64,000 nt of DNA. It comes from an uncultured Gammaproteobacteria bacterium (GTDB lineage: Bacteria > Pseudomonadota > Gammaproteobacteria > Pseudomonadales > Pseudohongiellaceae). A program made the position numbers and the translations under genes. Below are positions 25,343-35,070 of the stretch, one piece after another. The DNA lies in NCBI GenBank assembly GCA_913060975.1, contig CAJXVC010000006.1, forward strand, positions 206,303 to 270,302, given 5' to 3'. The first letter of the stretch is position 1, and each line of letters opens with the position of its first letter. The notes beneath the pieces are model-generated. The model ran no database searches. It worked only from the letters and a program-made list of their open reading frames with translations, and had not been told where the DNA came from.

Positions 25343-26992
25343 TTATTCCTCCAGAGCAAAGGTATAGACCACATTGCCAGAGGCTATAGTCACGTATTGG
25401 CGACCATCGATTGCGTAAGTCATAGGAGCAGCGTGTACTCTGGCTCCCAATGAGATATTCCACAGTTCATCGCCCGTTGCCGCATCCAGCGCGAAGAAAT
25501 AACCGTCAGCGCTGCCAGTGAAGACCAGTCCACCAGCAGTGGTCGTAATGCCAGCCGAAGAGCGGGGCATGATAGGAAATTCCCAGACTATATCTGCCGT
25601 TGTTGGATCGATAGCCCGGATTGAGCTGTGGAACGCATCCATGGGCTGCAGGTAGCGACCTCCGCCCCCGGTGAAACGCTCGCCTTCCTCGTAATCTTCG
25701 TCACGCTTGAAGAATTCCTGAGCGCCATCAAACGAAGTCACATAGAAAAGGCCAGTATCCTGACTATAGCCAGGCGAATACCAGTTAGTGGCGCCGACAA
25801 TGGGTGGTGCAACGAGGGTGCCTTCGTAAGTAGGTGCCATGCCGGGTACGCGGATTGGGCGGCCGGATACCGGATCGAGACCTTCAGCCCAGGTTTGCGT
25901 GGCATAGGGTTTGCCGTGCAGGAATTCACCGTTGGCACGATCAATCGTATAGAAGAATGCGTTGCGGTTGGCCCATAACATTGATTTTACGGTCCGGCCA
26001 TCCATTTCAATATCGGCCAGGATCGGTATCTGGATCGAATCGTAGTCATGCACGTCATGAGGGGTGAATTGAAAGTGCCAATCGATTTCGCCGGTATCAC
26101 CATTGAGTGCCAGCGCTGAATCGGAATACAGGTTGTCACCCAGACGCACGTCACCGTTCCAGTCTGGGCCTGGATTGCCGGTGCCCCAGTAAATCAAATT
26201 CAAGTCGGGGTCATAGGAGCCGGTTAGCCATGTAGCTGCACCGCCGGTGCGCCAGGAGTCATCAGACCAGGTGTCATTGCCAAACTCGCCGGGGCCTGGA
26301 ATAGCGTAGGTCCGCCAGATGCGTTCACCTGTTTCCGGGTCATAGGCATCGATAAAACCGCGGATACCAAATTCACCGCCAGCAATACCGGTGACCACTT
26401 TGTCCTTAACAATCAAGGGGGCAGCTGTCTTACTATAACCAGCGTCATGGGCTGCTACTTCAACATCCCACAGCAAGTTACCCGTGCGCGCATCAATGGC
26501 GACGAGATGGGCATCGAGTGTGCTCATGAACAATGTCTCGCCAAGAATGGCGACACCGCGGTTGTTTCGGCCACAGCAAATTCGCAAGTCATCGGGCATT
26601 TCATGATCATAGCGCCAGTATTCGCGGCCAGTTCTGGCGTCGACCGCAACCACGTTGCTGGGGGCTTCGGTAATAAACATGATGCCATCGACAACCAGCG
26701 GTACAGTCTCGGCGCGATCAATGACCGGTATCTGATACGACCACTGCATTTCCAATTGATGCACATTGTCCGTGGTGACCTGATCCAGCAGGCTGTAGCG
26801 TTGGCTATCCAGCGTGCCGGAATACATCAGCCAGTTTTCTGGCTCATTGCGAGCATCGACCAGACGTTCCCATGTAACCGGTGTAAATGCCGGCGTGATC
26901 ACTGTCGAGAACTGTTGTTCCTGAGCAGTTTCCTGCGCAGTGACTTGCCAACTGGCTAACAAGCAGGTGATAGCTAGGGTAATTTTTTTCAT
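25343..26992 (-). CDS. PQQ-dependent (alcohol) dehydrogenase, exported
   Basis: Periplasmic quinoprotein of 549 residues with a signal peptide (ITLAITCLLASWQVTAQ) and an eight-bladed propeller with repeated W/GD motifs such as DARTGREYWRYD, DARTGNLLWDVE and DAATGDELWNIS. The vicinal disulfide C139-C140 (LRICCGRNN) is the hallmark of type I alcohol/methanol-type enzymes and sits above PQQ. Calcium is more likely than lanthanide, but the residue two after the catalytic Asp was not resolved. There is no C-terminal haem domain, and the separate diheme cytochrome c encoded just upstream (one-base overlap) is the likely electron acceptor. The substrate may be an alcohol or polyol. PQQ biosynthesis genes are not in the window. 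Confidence 0.9.
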   Translation of the reverse strand: MKKITLAITCLLASWQVTAQETAQEQQFSTVITPAFTPVTWERLVDARNEPENWLMYSGTLDSQRYSLLDQVTTDNVHQLEMQWSYQIPVIDRAETVPLVVDGIMFITEAPSNVVAVDARTGREYWRYDHEMPDDLRICCGRNNRGVAILGETLFMSTLDAHLVAIDARTGNLLWDVEVAAHDAGYSKTAAPLIVKDKVVTGIAGGEFGIRGFIDAYDPETGERIWRTYAIPGPGEFGNDTWSDDSWRTGGAATWLTGSYDPDLNLIYWGTGNPGPDWNGDVRLGDNLYSDSALALNGDTGEIDWHFQFTPHDVHDYDSIQIPILADIEMDGRTVKSMLWANRNAFFYTIDRANGEFLHGKPYATQTWAEGLDPVSGRPIRVPGMAPTYEGTLVAPPIVGATNWYSPGYSQDTGLFYVTSFDGAQEFFKRDEDYEEGERFTGGGGRYLQPMDAFHSSIRAIDPTTADIVWEFPIMPRSSAGITTTAGGLVFTGSADGYFFALDAATGDELWNISLGARVHAAPMTYAIDGRQYVTIASGNVVYTFALEE

Positions 26993-27813
26993 TATTGTTG
27001 TACCTCACGGCGCAGCGAAAATAGATAGGCCACCAGATCGTCCAATTCTGATTCAGTCAAACGACCGTCGTAGCTGGGCATGGTGGATGTTTCAATCCGG
27101 TCGTAGTTGGCGATGCGGTTTTTTGGGTAGGACCACAGCTCGGCATTGTCATCCATGATACGCAATGAAAAGCTGTCTTCATTCATGCGGAAACCTTGCC
27201 GAACTGACCCTTCACGGTCGGTGACACGCAGCTGCCACCAACGTGGGTCGACATCAGCATCGGGATTGACCAGCGCAGTCATCAGATCATCGGGTGTGCT
27301 GTTTTCGCCGACACGGGACAGGTCCGGCCCCATACGGCCGCCTTCACCCTCGATCATATGGCAGCTACTGCAATCTGCCGCACCATTGAACAAGCGGGCG
27401 CCGGAATCAGCATCGCCTGCCAGTTCCACGCTGGCCGGGTCGTAGCGCAATGAACCGATATAGGAGACCAACTGCCACACTGTCGCATCCGGCACTTCTG
27501 AATCGACAGGGAGCATGGCGGTGCCGGGCACACCTTCGCGGATAATATTGAATATACCGGCGTCCGAACTGGCACGGTTGAGACGTCCAGTGAGGTCGGG
27601 GGCGCCAGTCTCATCGTTACCTTTGGCATCGAAACCGTGGCACCGGGAACACTGACGCTCGAAATAGCGTTGCCCAAGGCGGATATCGACGGCGGTATTG
27701 TAGAGATTGCCGGCATCTTCCCCGTGACTGGGGAGCGAGGTGACTATAAAAGCGGATAGGGCTGCAGCTGACAGGCCGAGCCATCGAAGTGGGGAAATCT
27801 GACCCATATGCAC
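26992..27813 (-). CDS. Exported diheme cytochrome c, partner of the PQQ dehydrogenase
   Basis: A 273-residue periplasmic cytochrome with an N-terminal signal and two c-type haem sites, C55-S-R-C58-H59 and C148-S-S-C151-H152. Likely axial methionines lie in the GTAMLP segment of the first domain and the STMPSYDG segment of the second. Each half looks like a class I cytochrome c domain. It is the first gene of a two-gene operon; its stop overlaps the start of the PQQ dehydrogenase gene by one base (ATGA-type coupling). The obvious role is to carry electrons from PQQ to the terminal oxidase chain. Confidence 0.9.
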   Translation of the reverse strand: MHMGQISPLRWLGLSAAALSAFIVTSLPSHGEDAGNLYNTAVDIRLGQRYFERQCSRCHGFDAKGNDETGAPDLTGRLNRASSDAGIFNIIREGVPGTAMLPVDSEVPDATVWQLVSYIGSLRYDPASVELAGDADSGARLFNGAADCSSCHMIEGEGGRMGPDLSRVGENSTPDDLMTALVNPDADVDPRWWQLRVTDREGSVRQGFRMNEDSFSLRIMDDNAELWSYPKNRIANYDRIETSTMPSYDGRLTESELDDLVAYLFSLRREVQQ

Positions 27814-27943
27814 TCCTGATTTTGATATTGTTATTGTTAGGTAGCTATAAGGTAAGAGTCTCTAGTGTAACACCGCCGGGAGTGGTTGCAATCTCGTGGT
27901 ATTTCAGACAGATATGGCTAGCTCGATGAGGGCCGAAGCCAGC

Positions 27944-29083
27944 TTAGCCTGTAGCCGGTGTTGTCAGAGCCTGCTCGATGATATTGAGAAAGACGCTGCA
28001 ACCAATAGTGATCAGTGCATCAGGAAAATCGTAATCGCTGTGGTGAAGATCAGCTTGTTCGGTGCCAGCCCCGAGGCCAAACAAAGCGCCTGGATAGCGA
28101 GCTGTCAGCACGCCAAAATCTTCTGACCAGCGAAACGGGTGCTCGGGGACTAGCAAGTCTTGTTGCATCGCGGCCTGTTTGACCATGGCGACGGGCGCGC
28201 TGGCGTTGACGGTCGCTGGAAACACATCTGCATAGTGAATTGCGGCTGTCAGACCAGCCTGCTGAGCCAGTTGCTGCACAGCTTGCTCGGCGTAGGCAAC
28301 AAAGTTCTGCATGGTGCTATCGAGTTCACTGCGCAGTGTTAACCACAACTGTGCAGTTGCCGGTGCGGTGCCAAAGGCTTTCTCGCCGAGTTGTGCGCCG
28401 ACAATCGTGCTAAACGCAATTTCATCAGGGTTGGCCAATTCCGCGGGTAAGGGTTGCAGCGCATTGATCAGCGCGGCGAGTACCGGGGCAGGGCTGCGGC
28501 CAGTCTCCGGGTGTGCAGCATGGGCAGATACGCCGGTAAGCTCTATGGACATGCCGCGCGAAGCTGCCGTGATAGGGCCGTCCCTGATCACAACCTGACC
28601 GAGTGGATGACCGGGCAGATTGTGCAAGGCAAACACATAATCCGGTGTGAGTTGCTGGAACTGTGGGTCATCAACAACTGCTTGTGCGCCTTGCCCGGTT
28701 TCTTCGGCAGGTTGAAACAATAAGACAACTCGACCTGCGCAAGGACGCTGCTTCGTTAATCGCGTGGCGACTGCAGCAAGAATAGCCATGTGACCATCGT
28801 GACCACAACTATGGGCTTTGCAGGATGTTACGGAGCGATGCGCGAAGCGGTTACTTTCATGCACGGGCAGTGCGTCCAATTCACATCGCAATAGCACCGT
28901 TGTACTGGTGTCCTTGCCAAAGACCGCTGCGACACCATGTCCACCTAGTGAGGTATAAATCGAATCGGGTTGTAGTGGTTCCAGAAATGCCACAATACGT
29001 TGCGCCGTCAGCTTTTCCTCGCCAGACAGTTCCGGATGTTGATGAAGTTCATGGCGTAGCTGAACAAGAGCGTCAGTTGTCAT
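27944..29083 (-). CDS. M20-family amidohydrolase (IAA-amino acid/hippurate hydrolase-like)
   Basis: A 379-residue cytosolic metal-dependent amidohydrolase. The N-terminal [18 protein letters not shown] motif, the [11 protein letters not shown] metal-site region, the [11 protein letters not shown] motif and the [17 protein letters not shown] motif are those of the M20D (HipO/AbgB/ILR1-like) family. There is no signal peptide. Such enzymes remove an acyl group from N-acylated amino acids. It overlaps by four bases the end of the YaiI-family gene upstream. It is a different subfamily from the exported M20 peptidase at 12963. Confidence 0.88.
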   Translation of the reverse strand: MTTDALVQLRHELHQHPELSGEEKLTAQRIVAFLEPLQPDSIYTSLGGHGVAAVFGKDTSTTVLLRCELDALPVHESNRFAHRSVTSCKAHSCGHDGHMAILAAVATRLTKQRPCAGRVVLLFQPAEETGQGAQAVVDDPQFQQLTPDYVFALHNLPGHPLGQVVIRDGPITAASRGMSIELTGVSAHAAHPETGRSPAPVLAALINALQPLPAELANPDEIAFSTIVGAQLGEKAFGTAPATAQLWLTLRSELDSTMQNFVAYAEQAVQQLAQQAGLTAAIHYADVFPATVNASAPVAMVKQAAMQQDLLVPEHPFRWSEDFGVLTARYPGALFGLGAGTEQADLHHSDYDFPDALITIGCSVFLNIIEQALTTPATG

Positions 29084-29538
29084 GTTTTACGCCGGTGTAA
29101 ATATTTGTCGAGTTGTTCAGCAAACGCTTTGCGGTCGCGCGCGTGCATCGCCGCGGGGCCGCCGGTGTGCTCGCCACTAAAGCGAAGCGTTTCCATAAAA
29201 TCGCGCATCGTCAGTTTGGCCTTGATGCTGGACTTGTCAAACACTTCTCCGCGCGGGCTGAGCGCAAGCGCATCCTTACCGAGTGCTTCTGCGGCGAGCG
29301 GGATATCCGCTGTGATGAGCAGGTCGCCGGCATTGATACGCTTGACGATCTCATTGTCAGCGGCATCGAATCCGGCACTGACTTGCAAGGTAGTGATATG
29401 GGGTGATTTCGGTACGCCGATAGGTTGATTGGCGACCAGGGTCACGGCAATACCTTCTCGTTCGGCGGCGCGGAAAAGTATCTCCTTGATGACCACCGGA
29501 CAGGCATCGGCATCGACCCAGATTTGCGTGTTCGACAT
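29080..29538 (-). CDS. YaiI/YqxD family protein (DUF188)
   Basis: A 152-residue protein of the UPF0178 (YaiI/YqxD) family, recognised by [22 protein letters not shown] at the N-terminus, then [16 protein letters not shown] and the C-terminal [23 protein letters not shown]. The fold is PIN/NYN-like with conserved acidic residues, which suggests a nuclease, but no activity is firmly established to my knowledge. The ATGA overlap with the following amidohydrolase gene shows co-translation. Confidence 0.92.
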   Translation of the reverse strand: MSNTQIWVDADACPVVIKEILFRAAEREGIAVTLVANQPIGVPKSPHITTLQVSAGFDAADNEIVKRINAGDLLITADIPLAAEALGKDALALSPRGEVFDKSSIKAKLTMRDFMETLRFSGEHTGGPAAMHARDRKAFAEQLDKYLHRRKT

Positions 29539-29632
29539 TAGTTGTGTTGTCTCTTTATATAGATATTACTATCACTATCGCTCTGGTATCGTCATCAGTT
29601 GACGCATGGTGTTGCTGCTTGGAGCATGGCAG

Positions 29633-30010
29633 TTAATCTGCCAACCAGTCGCATGCCGCATTGTAGTCTTCAAAATACTTTACTTCACCTGAAAGAAACC
29701 AGCCACCGACCCTGGCAGTTATGTCCTGCCAGTTCTTGTTGCCGTAAATGGCAATTTTTTTGAATTCTTTGCGGTGCTTTACGCCGAGCCGGAAATCATC
29801 CCAGGCTGCCCGGGCATCCCAGCCTTCCATCTCTGTCCCATCAACCAAAGCCTTGATAGCAGGGTTATCGACTGCTGCCAGAGCGCTATCCAGCATCGGG
29901 GTAATGATTTCGTAATCGGCGTGAGTCAACTTGCCTGACGCTTTCAGGGTCAGAAAAAACTCGGAGCCTACTCGTTCGATTCCAATAGTCAGACCGTGGC
30001 GTTGCATCAT
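29633..30010 (-). CDS. SpoIIAA/STAS-like domain protein
   Basis: A small cytosolic protein of about 125 residues with a SpoIIAA-like (STAS superfamily) fold: GIERVGSEFFLTLKASGKLTHADYE, then a helix and strand including IKALVDGTEMEGWDARAAWDDF and FKKIAIYGNKNWQ. I start it at the ATG at 30010, where AAGGAG lies at good spacing; the frame extends upstream to 30073 without support. These stand-alone proteins are common near redox or stress genes, but the target is unknown. A stand-alone gene. Confidence 0.8.
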   Translation of the reverse strand: MMQRHGLTIGIERVGSEFFLTLKASGKLTHADYEIITPMLDSALAAVDNPAIKALVDGTEMEGWDARAAWDDFRLGVKHRKEFKKIAIYGNKNWQDITARVGGWFLSGEVKYFEDYNAACDWLAD

Positions 30011-30444
30011 GGTATCTCCTTTGGTTGTGTCATCGGATGTACTTCTGTTGCCTGGCAATTTTATGTGTACCACAGCAAGGTGAGCATGGCCAATTCATCA
30101 AGAAGTCCAGTCAGCAATTGCTTTTGTTACGCCTCGCTGCGTAGTCATTGCAGTGTAAAGGTGATTGTCATGGGGGTTTGGAAAAAGAGCAGAAGATGAG
30201 CAGAGATTAATATAGAGGGAAAGCTGCGGCTGTGAAAAGGATAGAAGTAGGACAAGGTAGCACGAGGTGGGGTGAGATAGAGCACAATAAAGCGCTGGAG
30301 AAAGCCATAGACGAAAGTGCCAGAGAAGGGCGCAGGCAAATTTTAGGGGGCGCTCGCAAACTGCGCAGAAAATAGTGTAACCATCGCGCAATAACCATCG
30401 TCTAACCGGGCAAAGAAAGCAAAATAGCTGCAAGTGGGAAAACT
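30011..30444. other. Intergenic region without a gene
   Basis: About 430 bp between divergent genes (SpoIIAA-like to the left, ABC export operon to the right). The + strand is purine-rich from about 30175 to 30380. It should hold both promoters, but no convincing -35/-10 pairs or operators were identified. Confidence 0.5.
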
Positions 30445-31719
30445 TTGAAAATTGCTGATACTGCCAATCAGGACGTTGTCCTCGAACCTGATTCACCGCG
30501 CAAATTCTGGATACTCGGGGCTTTGGGGCTGGTTGCTGCAGGGCTGCTGACCTGGTGGCTGTTGCCGTCACTACAGCGCTGGGCGCTAGCTGAGCAATCA
30601 GTCTCTGCTGAACGGTTGCGCTTCTCTGAAGTAACTCGAGGCAATTTTATTCGCGATATTTCAGTGCAGGGTCGGGTCGTGGCCGCTGTCAGCCCAACCT
30701 TGTATGCCAGCCAGTCTGGTGTAGTGACTTTCCTCGTTGAATCCGGCGACTCTGTTGCCGCCGGCCAGGTACTGGCCAATATCGCTAGTCCTGAGATTGA
30801 AAACCGACTGGCACAGGAAGAATCGCGCCTGATTTCCCTGCAAGTTGAACTGGATCGCCAGGGCATTACAACCCGGCAACAAAAGCTGGCCAATCAGCGC
30901 GCAGAAGATGAGGCGAGTATTGATCTCAAAGCCGCGCAGCGGGAAATGGCACGCGCCGAACGAGCCTTTGAGCAGGGCGCCATGATCGAAGTGGATTATG
31001 AGAAAGCCCAGGACGATTTGCTCACCGCCGAGCTGCTACACAAGCACGCCGTGCTGGATACCGATCTGGACAACGAGCGGCTTGAGTTTGAGTTGCAAAC
31101 CCGCCGCCTGAACCTTGAACAGCAAGAATTATTGGTTGCCGATTTGTCACGTCAGGTGGATGAGCTGGATATCGTCTCACCAGTGAGTGGCATCGTTGGT
31201 AATCTCGCCGTCAACCAAAAAACCAATGTGGCGCAGAATCAGCCGATTCTCAGTGTCGTCGATTTATCTGCCTTTGAAGTGGAAATCCAGGTCTCGGAAA
31301 GTTACGCCGACGATCTCGCTATTGGCATGCTGGCGAATGTGCGTGCTGGCGCCAGTACTTATCCGGCCACGCTAATCGCGGTGTCACCGGAAATTATCGA
31401 TAACCAGGTGTCCGGTCGTGTGCGTTTTAACAATTCGGTGCCGGCCGGCTTGCGCCAGAACCAGCGTTTGACCACACGAGTGTTGCTGGAAGAAAAACAA
31501 AATGTGCTGATGGTGGAGCGCGGCCAATTCTTTGACAGCGGCAACGGTCGCGTGGCCTATGTTGTTGAAGACGGCGTGGCTTATCGGCGCCCGATTGTCA
31601 GCGGCGCTACCAGTTTGAATCAGGTTGAAATCGTTGACGGTTTGCGGGCCGGAGAAACCATTATTACATCGAGTACCGAGATGTTTAACAGTGCAGAGTC
31701 GGTGCTGATCAATAACTAG
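30445..31719 (+). CDS. HlyD/MacA-type periplasmic adaptor of an ABC exporter
   Basis: A 424-residue membrane-fusion protein. One N-terminal transmembrane helix (FWILGALGLVAAGLLTWWLLP), then the first half of a lipoyl domain (GVVTFLVESGDSVAAGQVLANI), a long coiled-coil hairpin (about residues 110-240) and the second lipoyl half (IVSPVSGIVGNLAVNQKTNV), then beta-barrel parts. It links an ABC transporter to an outer-membrane channel. The start is a TTG with only a weak GGGAA upstream; no in-frame ATG is closer. It opens a four-gene operon with the ATPase and two permeases. No TolC-like gene is present locally. Confidence 0.87.
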   Translation: MKIADTANQDVVLEPDSPRKFWILGALGLVAAGLLTWWLLPSLQRWALAEQSVSAERLRFSEVTRGNFIRDISVQGRVVAAVSPTLYASQSGVVTFLVESGDSVAAGQVLANIASPEIENRLAQEESRLISLQVELDRQGITTRQQKLANQRAEDEASIDLKAAQREMARAERAFEQGAMIEVDYEKAQDDLLTAELLHKHAVLDTDLDNERLEFELQTRRLNLEQQELLVADLSRQVDELDIVSPVSGIVGNLAVNQKTNVAQNQPILSVVDLSAFEVEIQVSESYADDLAIGMLANVRAGASTYPATLIAVSPEIIDNQVSGRVRFNNSVPAGLRQNQRLTTRVLLEEKQNVLMVERGQFFDSGNGRVAYVVEDGVAYRRPIVSGATSLNQVEIVDGLRAGETIITSSTEMFNSAESVLINN

Positions 31720-31733
31720 GAAGAGGTGACGGT

Positions 31734-32438
31734 ATGTTGCAGATGAACAATGTCAGCAAAGTGTTTCGAACTGATACGGTGCAAACCAGTGCGCTGAAAG
31801 ACTTTTCACTCACTGTTGATGAGGGAGAATTCGTAACCATTACCGGGCCTTCAGGTTGTGGCAAGACGACTTTTCTGAATATTGCGGGACTGCTTGAAAC
31901 TTACACTTCCGGAACTTATTTGCTCGACGGAGTCGATGTCTCGCAACTTGGCGATTTCCAGCGCGCCCGACTACGCAACGAGAAAATTGGCTTCATCTTC
32001 CAAAGCTTTAATCTTATGCCGGATCTGAACCTGTTCGACAATGTCGATGTGCCGCTGCGTTATCGGGGTATGAAAGCCAGCGAGCGCAAGCCTTTGATTG
32101 AGAACGCACTCGAATCAGTAGGGTTGGCGTCGCGGATGAAACATCTGCCGGCGCAATTATCCGGTGGGCAACAGCAGCGTGTCGCCATTGCCAGGGCGCT
32201 TGTTGGCTCGCCGTTGTTTTTACTGGCGGATGAGCCGACAGGAAATCTCGACTCCAATACAGCGCTGGGCGTGATGGAGCTGTTGCAGGAAATTAACGAC
32301 AAGGGCACGACCATCATCATGGTCACCCACGATCAACTATTGGCGAAGCAATCGCAGCGCAATATTCATATTCTGGATGGGCGGATCAGTACCGGCGATC
32401 AGGCTGAAGCACTGGCGCCAGCCGCGGAAGTGGCGTAA
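31734..32438 (+). CDS. ABC transporter ATP-binding protein (MacB/LolD type)
   Basis: A 234-residue ATPase. Walker A is GPSGCGKTT, the Q-loop is GFIFQSFNLMP, the signature motif is LSGGQQQRVAIARAL, Walker B is LFLLADEPTGNLD and the switch His is in IIMVTHD. The sequence is of the MacB/LolD clade, which couples ATP hydrolysis to FtsX-like permeases working across the periplasm rather than transport through the membrane (family knowledge). It is 14 bp downstream of the adaptor gene and 37 bp upstream of the first permease gene. Confidence 0.94.
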   Translation: MLQMNNVSKVFRTDTVQTSALKDFSLTVDEGEFVTITGPSGCGKTTFLNIAGLLETYTSGTYLLDGVDVSQLGDFQRARLRNEKIGFIFQSFNLMPDLNLFDNVDVPLRYRGMKASERKPLIENALESVGLASRMKHLPAQLSGGQQQRVAIARALVGSPLFLLADEPTGNLDSNTALGVMELLQEINDKGTTIIMVTHDQLLAKQSQRNIHILDGRISTGDQAEALAPAAEVA

Positions 32439-32475
32439 CCAGTTAGCCTGAAATTCACAAAGTGAGCGAATAGCT

Positions 32476-33783
32476 ATGTTTTTCTATTACCTGCGCTTGA
32501 GTGCGCTGAGTTACAAGCGCAATCCTGTTCTGAGCACGCTCATGGTTCTGGCTATTGCTATCGGCATTGGTGCCTACATGGTCGTCTTCACTATGCAGCA
32601 CACCATGGGTGGAGATCCTATTCCACATAAGAGCGATCAGTTATTTCATGTTTCATTGGATACTGGTGATCCCGAGCGGGATGATGATCCGCCAGAGCAG
32701 TTGACCTACATCGATACCATGGCTTTGCTGGAGGCTAATAGAGCCTATCGGCAGACTGCGACATCGAAGTTTTCTGCGATTATCGAACCGGAAAATCCGG
32801 AGATTCGTCCTTTCGCCAGTCTTGGTCGTGGCGCCTTTGCTGATTTCTTTCCCATGTTTGATGTGCCGTTTCTCTATGGGTCGGGTTGGAGCCCGGATGC
32901 CGACCAGAACAGGGAGCAGGTGGTTGTTCTCTCTCAGGAAACCAATGAACGATTGTTTGGTGGCAACAACTCAGTTGGTGAGACGATCCGCTTCGATGGT
33001 GCGCTATTCCAAGTCGTCGGTGTGTTGGCTGAATGGACGCCAATCCCGAAATATTATGATGTCAACAATGGCCCGTTTGATGAGGGTGAGGAACTCTATA
33101 TTCCCTGGTATCTGATCGTCGAGCGAGAGATGTCACGCTCGGGTAATACCAATTGTTGGAAGTCTATTGAAGGTACAGGATTTCAGGCCTTTCTGAATTC
33201 CGAGTGTGTGTGGATTCAATATTGGGTGGAACTGGAGGATAGCGATGCCGAGGCTGAATATCTGACGTTCCTGAATAATTACGCCAACGAACAAAAGGCA
33301 CTAGGCCGTTTTCAACGCGAGCTCAACAACAATTTGTATGATGTTAACGAGTGGATGATCGAACAAGAAGTGCTGCCTGATGAAACCCGGATACTCAATA
33401 TCCTTGCGGCAATGTTACTGGCTGTTTGTTTGCTAAACACTATTGGCTTGCTGCTAGCCAAGTTTCTCGGCAAGTCGGCAGAGATTGGCGCACGCCAGGC
33501 ACTCGGTGCTCACAAAGGCTCGCTGTTTATTCAACACATGATCGAGGCAGGATTCATCGGATTGCTTGGTGGGTTACTGGGTCTGATTGTGGCCTATTTC
33601 GGTCTTGAGGGTGTAAAAATACTATTAGGCAATGCGCGTATGCAGACTGAATGGATGCACGTGGATACCACGGTAGTGACAGTTACGGTTGCACTGGCAA
33701 TTGTCTGCACGATTGTGGCCGGTCTCTATCCGATCTGGCGAGCTTGCAATGTTAATCCTTCGATTCATTTGAAAACGCAGTAG
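32476..33783 (+). CDS. FtsX/MacB-family ABC permease, subunit 1
   Basis: A 435-residue permease with four transmembrane helices: one near the N-terminus (NPVLSTLMVLAIAIGIGAYM), a large periplasmic MacB-type domain (about residues 50-290) and three near the C-terminus (beginning with LNILAAMLLAVCLLNTIGLLL, with the EIGARQALGAHKGSLF motif contacting the ATPase). Cysteines in the periplasmic domain (TNCWKS, SECVW) may form a disulfide. It works with the second permease as a heterodimer, since both differ clearly in sequence. Confidence 0.87.
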   Translation: MFFYYLRLSALSYKRNPVLSTLMVLAIAIGIGAYMVVFTMQHTMGGDPIPHKSDQLFHVSLDTGDPERDDDPPEQLTYIDTMALLEANRAYRQTATSKFSAIIEPENPEIRPFASLGRGAFADFFPMFDVPFLYGSGWSPDADQNREQVVVLSQETNERLFGGNNSVGETIRFDGALFQVVGVLAEWTPIPKYYDVNNGPFDEGEELYIPWYLIVEREMSRSGNTNCWKSIEGTGFQAFLNSECVWIQYWVELEDSDAEAEYLTFLNNYANEQKALGRFQRELNNNLYDVNEWMIEQEVLPDETRILNILAAMLLAVCLLNTIGLLLAKFLGKSAEIGARQALGAHKGSLFIQHMIEAGFIGLLGGLLGLIVAYFGLEGVKILLGNARMQTEWMHVDTTVVTVTVALAIVCTIVAGLYPIWRACNVNPSIHLKTQ

Positions 33784-33853
33784 CTAAATATTTCACGCAA
33801 GCATCAGTATATCGGGCTTGTCACTACCAACACATTGAATAGCGGGCCAGGTT

Positions 33854-35068
33854 ATGGAAATCGGACCAATTCTTCGTGCCCTATGGCACAACAAGCTCGG
33901 AGCGATGCTCATCGCCGTGCAGATTGCAGTCACCATGACGGTGATCATCAATGCAATTTTTATAATTAATGAGCGCTCGCGTCTTATGGCCAGGCCAAGT
34001 GGTTTGGAGGAGGCGAATCTCTTTCATCTTACCAGTGTTGGTTATGGTGACGATTTCAATGAACAGGTGACAAGTGATGATGACCTGAACATGCTGCGAC
34101 AACTACCGGGTGTGGTCAATGCAACGGCAGTCAACGCCATACCGGTAAGCGGCAGTGGTTCCTCGACTGGGGTGCGAATCGATATGGATGATCGCACCGC
34201 CAACGTTGGCACAGCGATTTATCGTGTCGATGAGCAAGTCTTCGACACTCTTGGGCTCAATTTTATTGCTGGTGAAGGCTTCGATGTTACAGACATGCGT
34301 TACCGATCTTCAGCGGGGACGACCGACGCAGACAAGGTGGTCATGACTGAAGCGTTGGCTGCCATCTTGTTTCCGGATCTGACACCGAATGAGGTCATTG
34401 GCGAAACTCTCTATACCGATCAGGTGACTGCCTTGCAGATTGTTGGCATCGTTGAGCGCTTACAGGCGCCGTGGCCTTCCTGGGAGAATGTGGAAAGTTC
34501 GGTACTGATTCCTGAGCAGTTCCTTGATACGTATTCTTTGTATGTAGTGCGAACTGAACCTGGGCAGCGTGATCAAGTGATGCGTGCGGCCGAGGATCTG
34601 CTGGCAGGCAGTGGTGCTGATCGAGTCATACGCGGCGTCAACTCGCTGGAGCAAACGCGCAGTGAAACCTATGGTGCTGATAGCGCCTTGAGTTCGATTC
34701 TTAAGACTGTTGTGGTGACACTGGTCTTTATCAATAGCATGGGGATTGTTGGCTTGGCAGTGTTCAGTATCAACAAGCGGCGTAAGCAAATCGGTACGCG
34801 TCGAGCACTGGGTGCGAGCAAATTCGAAATCTTGCGCTATTTTCTCTTGGAGAACTTGCTGATTACAACCGTGGGTGTTTTAGTCGGTGCGGTATTAACT
34901 ATCGCCTTGAGTATTGTGTTGACAACTAATTTCAACATGCCTGCCATGGCCTGGTATTACGCGCCATTGGGTGCGCTGGCATTAATAGCGATCGGACAAC
35001 TTGCAGCGCTTGGGCCATCAGTCAGAGCCACGACAATTACGCCGGCTACGGCAACGCGTACTGTCTGA
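33854..35068 (+). CDS. FtsX/MacB-family ABC permease, subunit 2
   Basis: A 404-residue permease of the same four-helix layout: N-terminal helix (GAMLIAVQIAVTMTVIINAIFIINE), periplasmic domain and three C-terminal helices with RKQIGTRRALGASKFEILRYF as the ATPase-contact segment. It ends the four-gene operon; the following GNAT gene is convergent with a two-base gap. The permease pair with a MacA-like adaptor points to export of a peptide, lipid or toxic compound, but the cargo is not visible. Confidence 0.87.
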   Translation: MEIGPILRALWHNKLGAMLIAVQIAVTMTVIINAIFIINERSRLMARPSGLEEANLFHLTSVGYGDDFNEQVTSDDDLNMLRQLPGVVNATAVNAIPVSGSGSSTGVRIDMDDRTANVGTAIYRVDEQVFDTLGLNFIAGEGFDVTDMRYRSSAGTTDADKVVMTEALAAILFPDLTPNEVIGETLYTDQVTALQIVGIVERLQAPWPSWENVESSVLIPEQFLDTYSLYVVRTEPGQRDQVMRAAEDLLAGSGADRVIRGVNSLEQTRSETYGADSALSSILKTVVVTLVFINSMGIVGLAVFSINKRRKQIGTRRALGASKFEILRYFLLENLLITTVGVLVGAVLTIALSIVLTTNFNMPAMAWYYAPLGALALIAIGQLAALGPSVRATTITPATATRTV

Positions 35069-35070
35069 CC

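Noticed and set aside
30098..30571. 157-codon frame on the minus strand through the intergenic region into the adaptor gene
   Set aside because: Cys- and Leu-rich without pattern, and it runs antisense into a well-supported gene.
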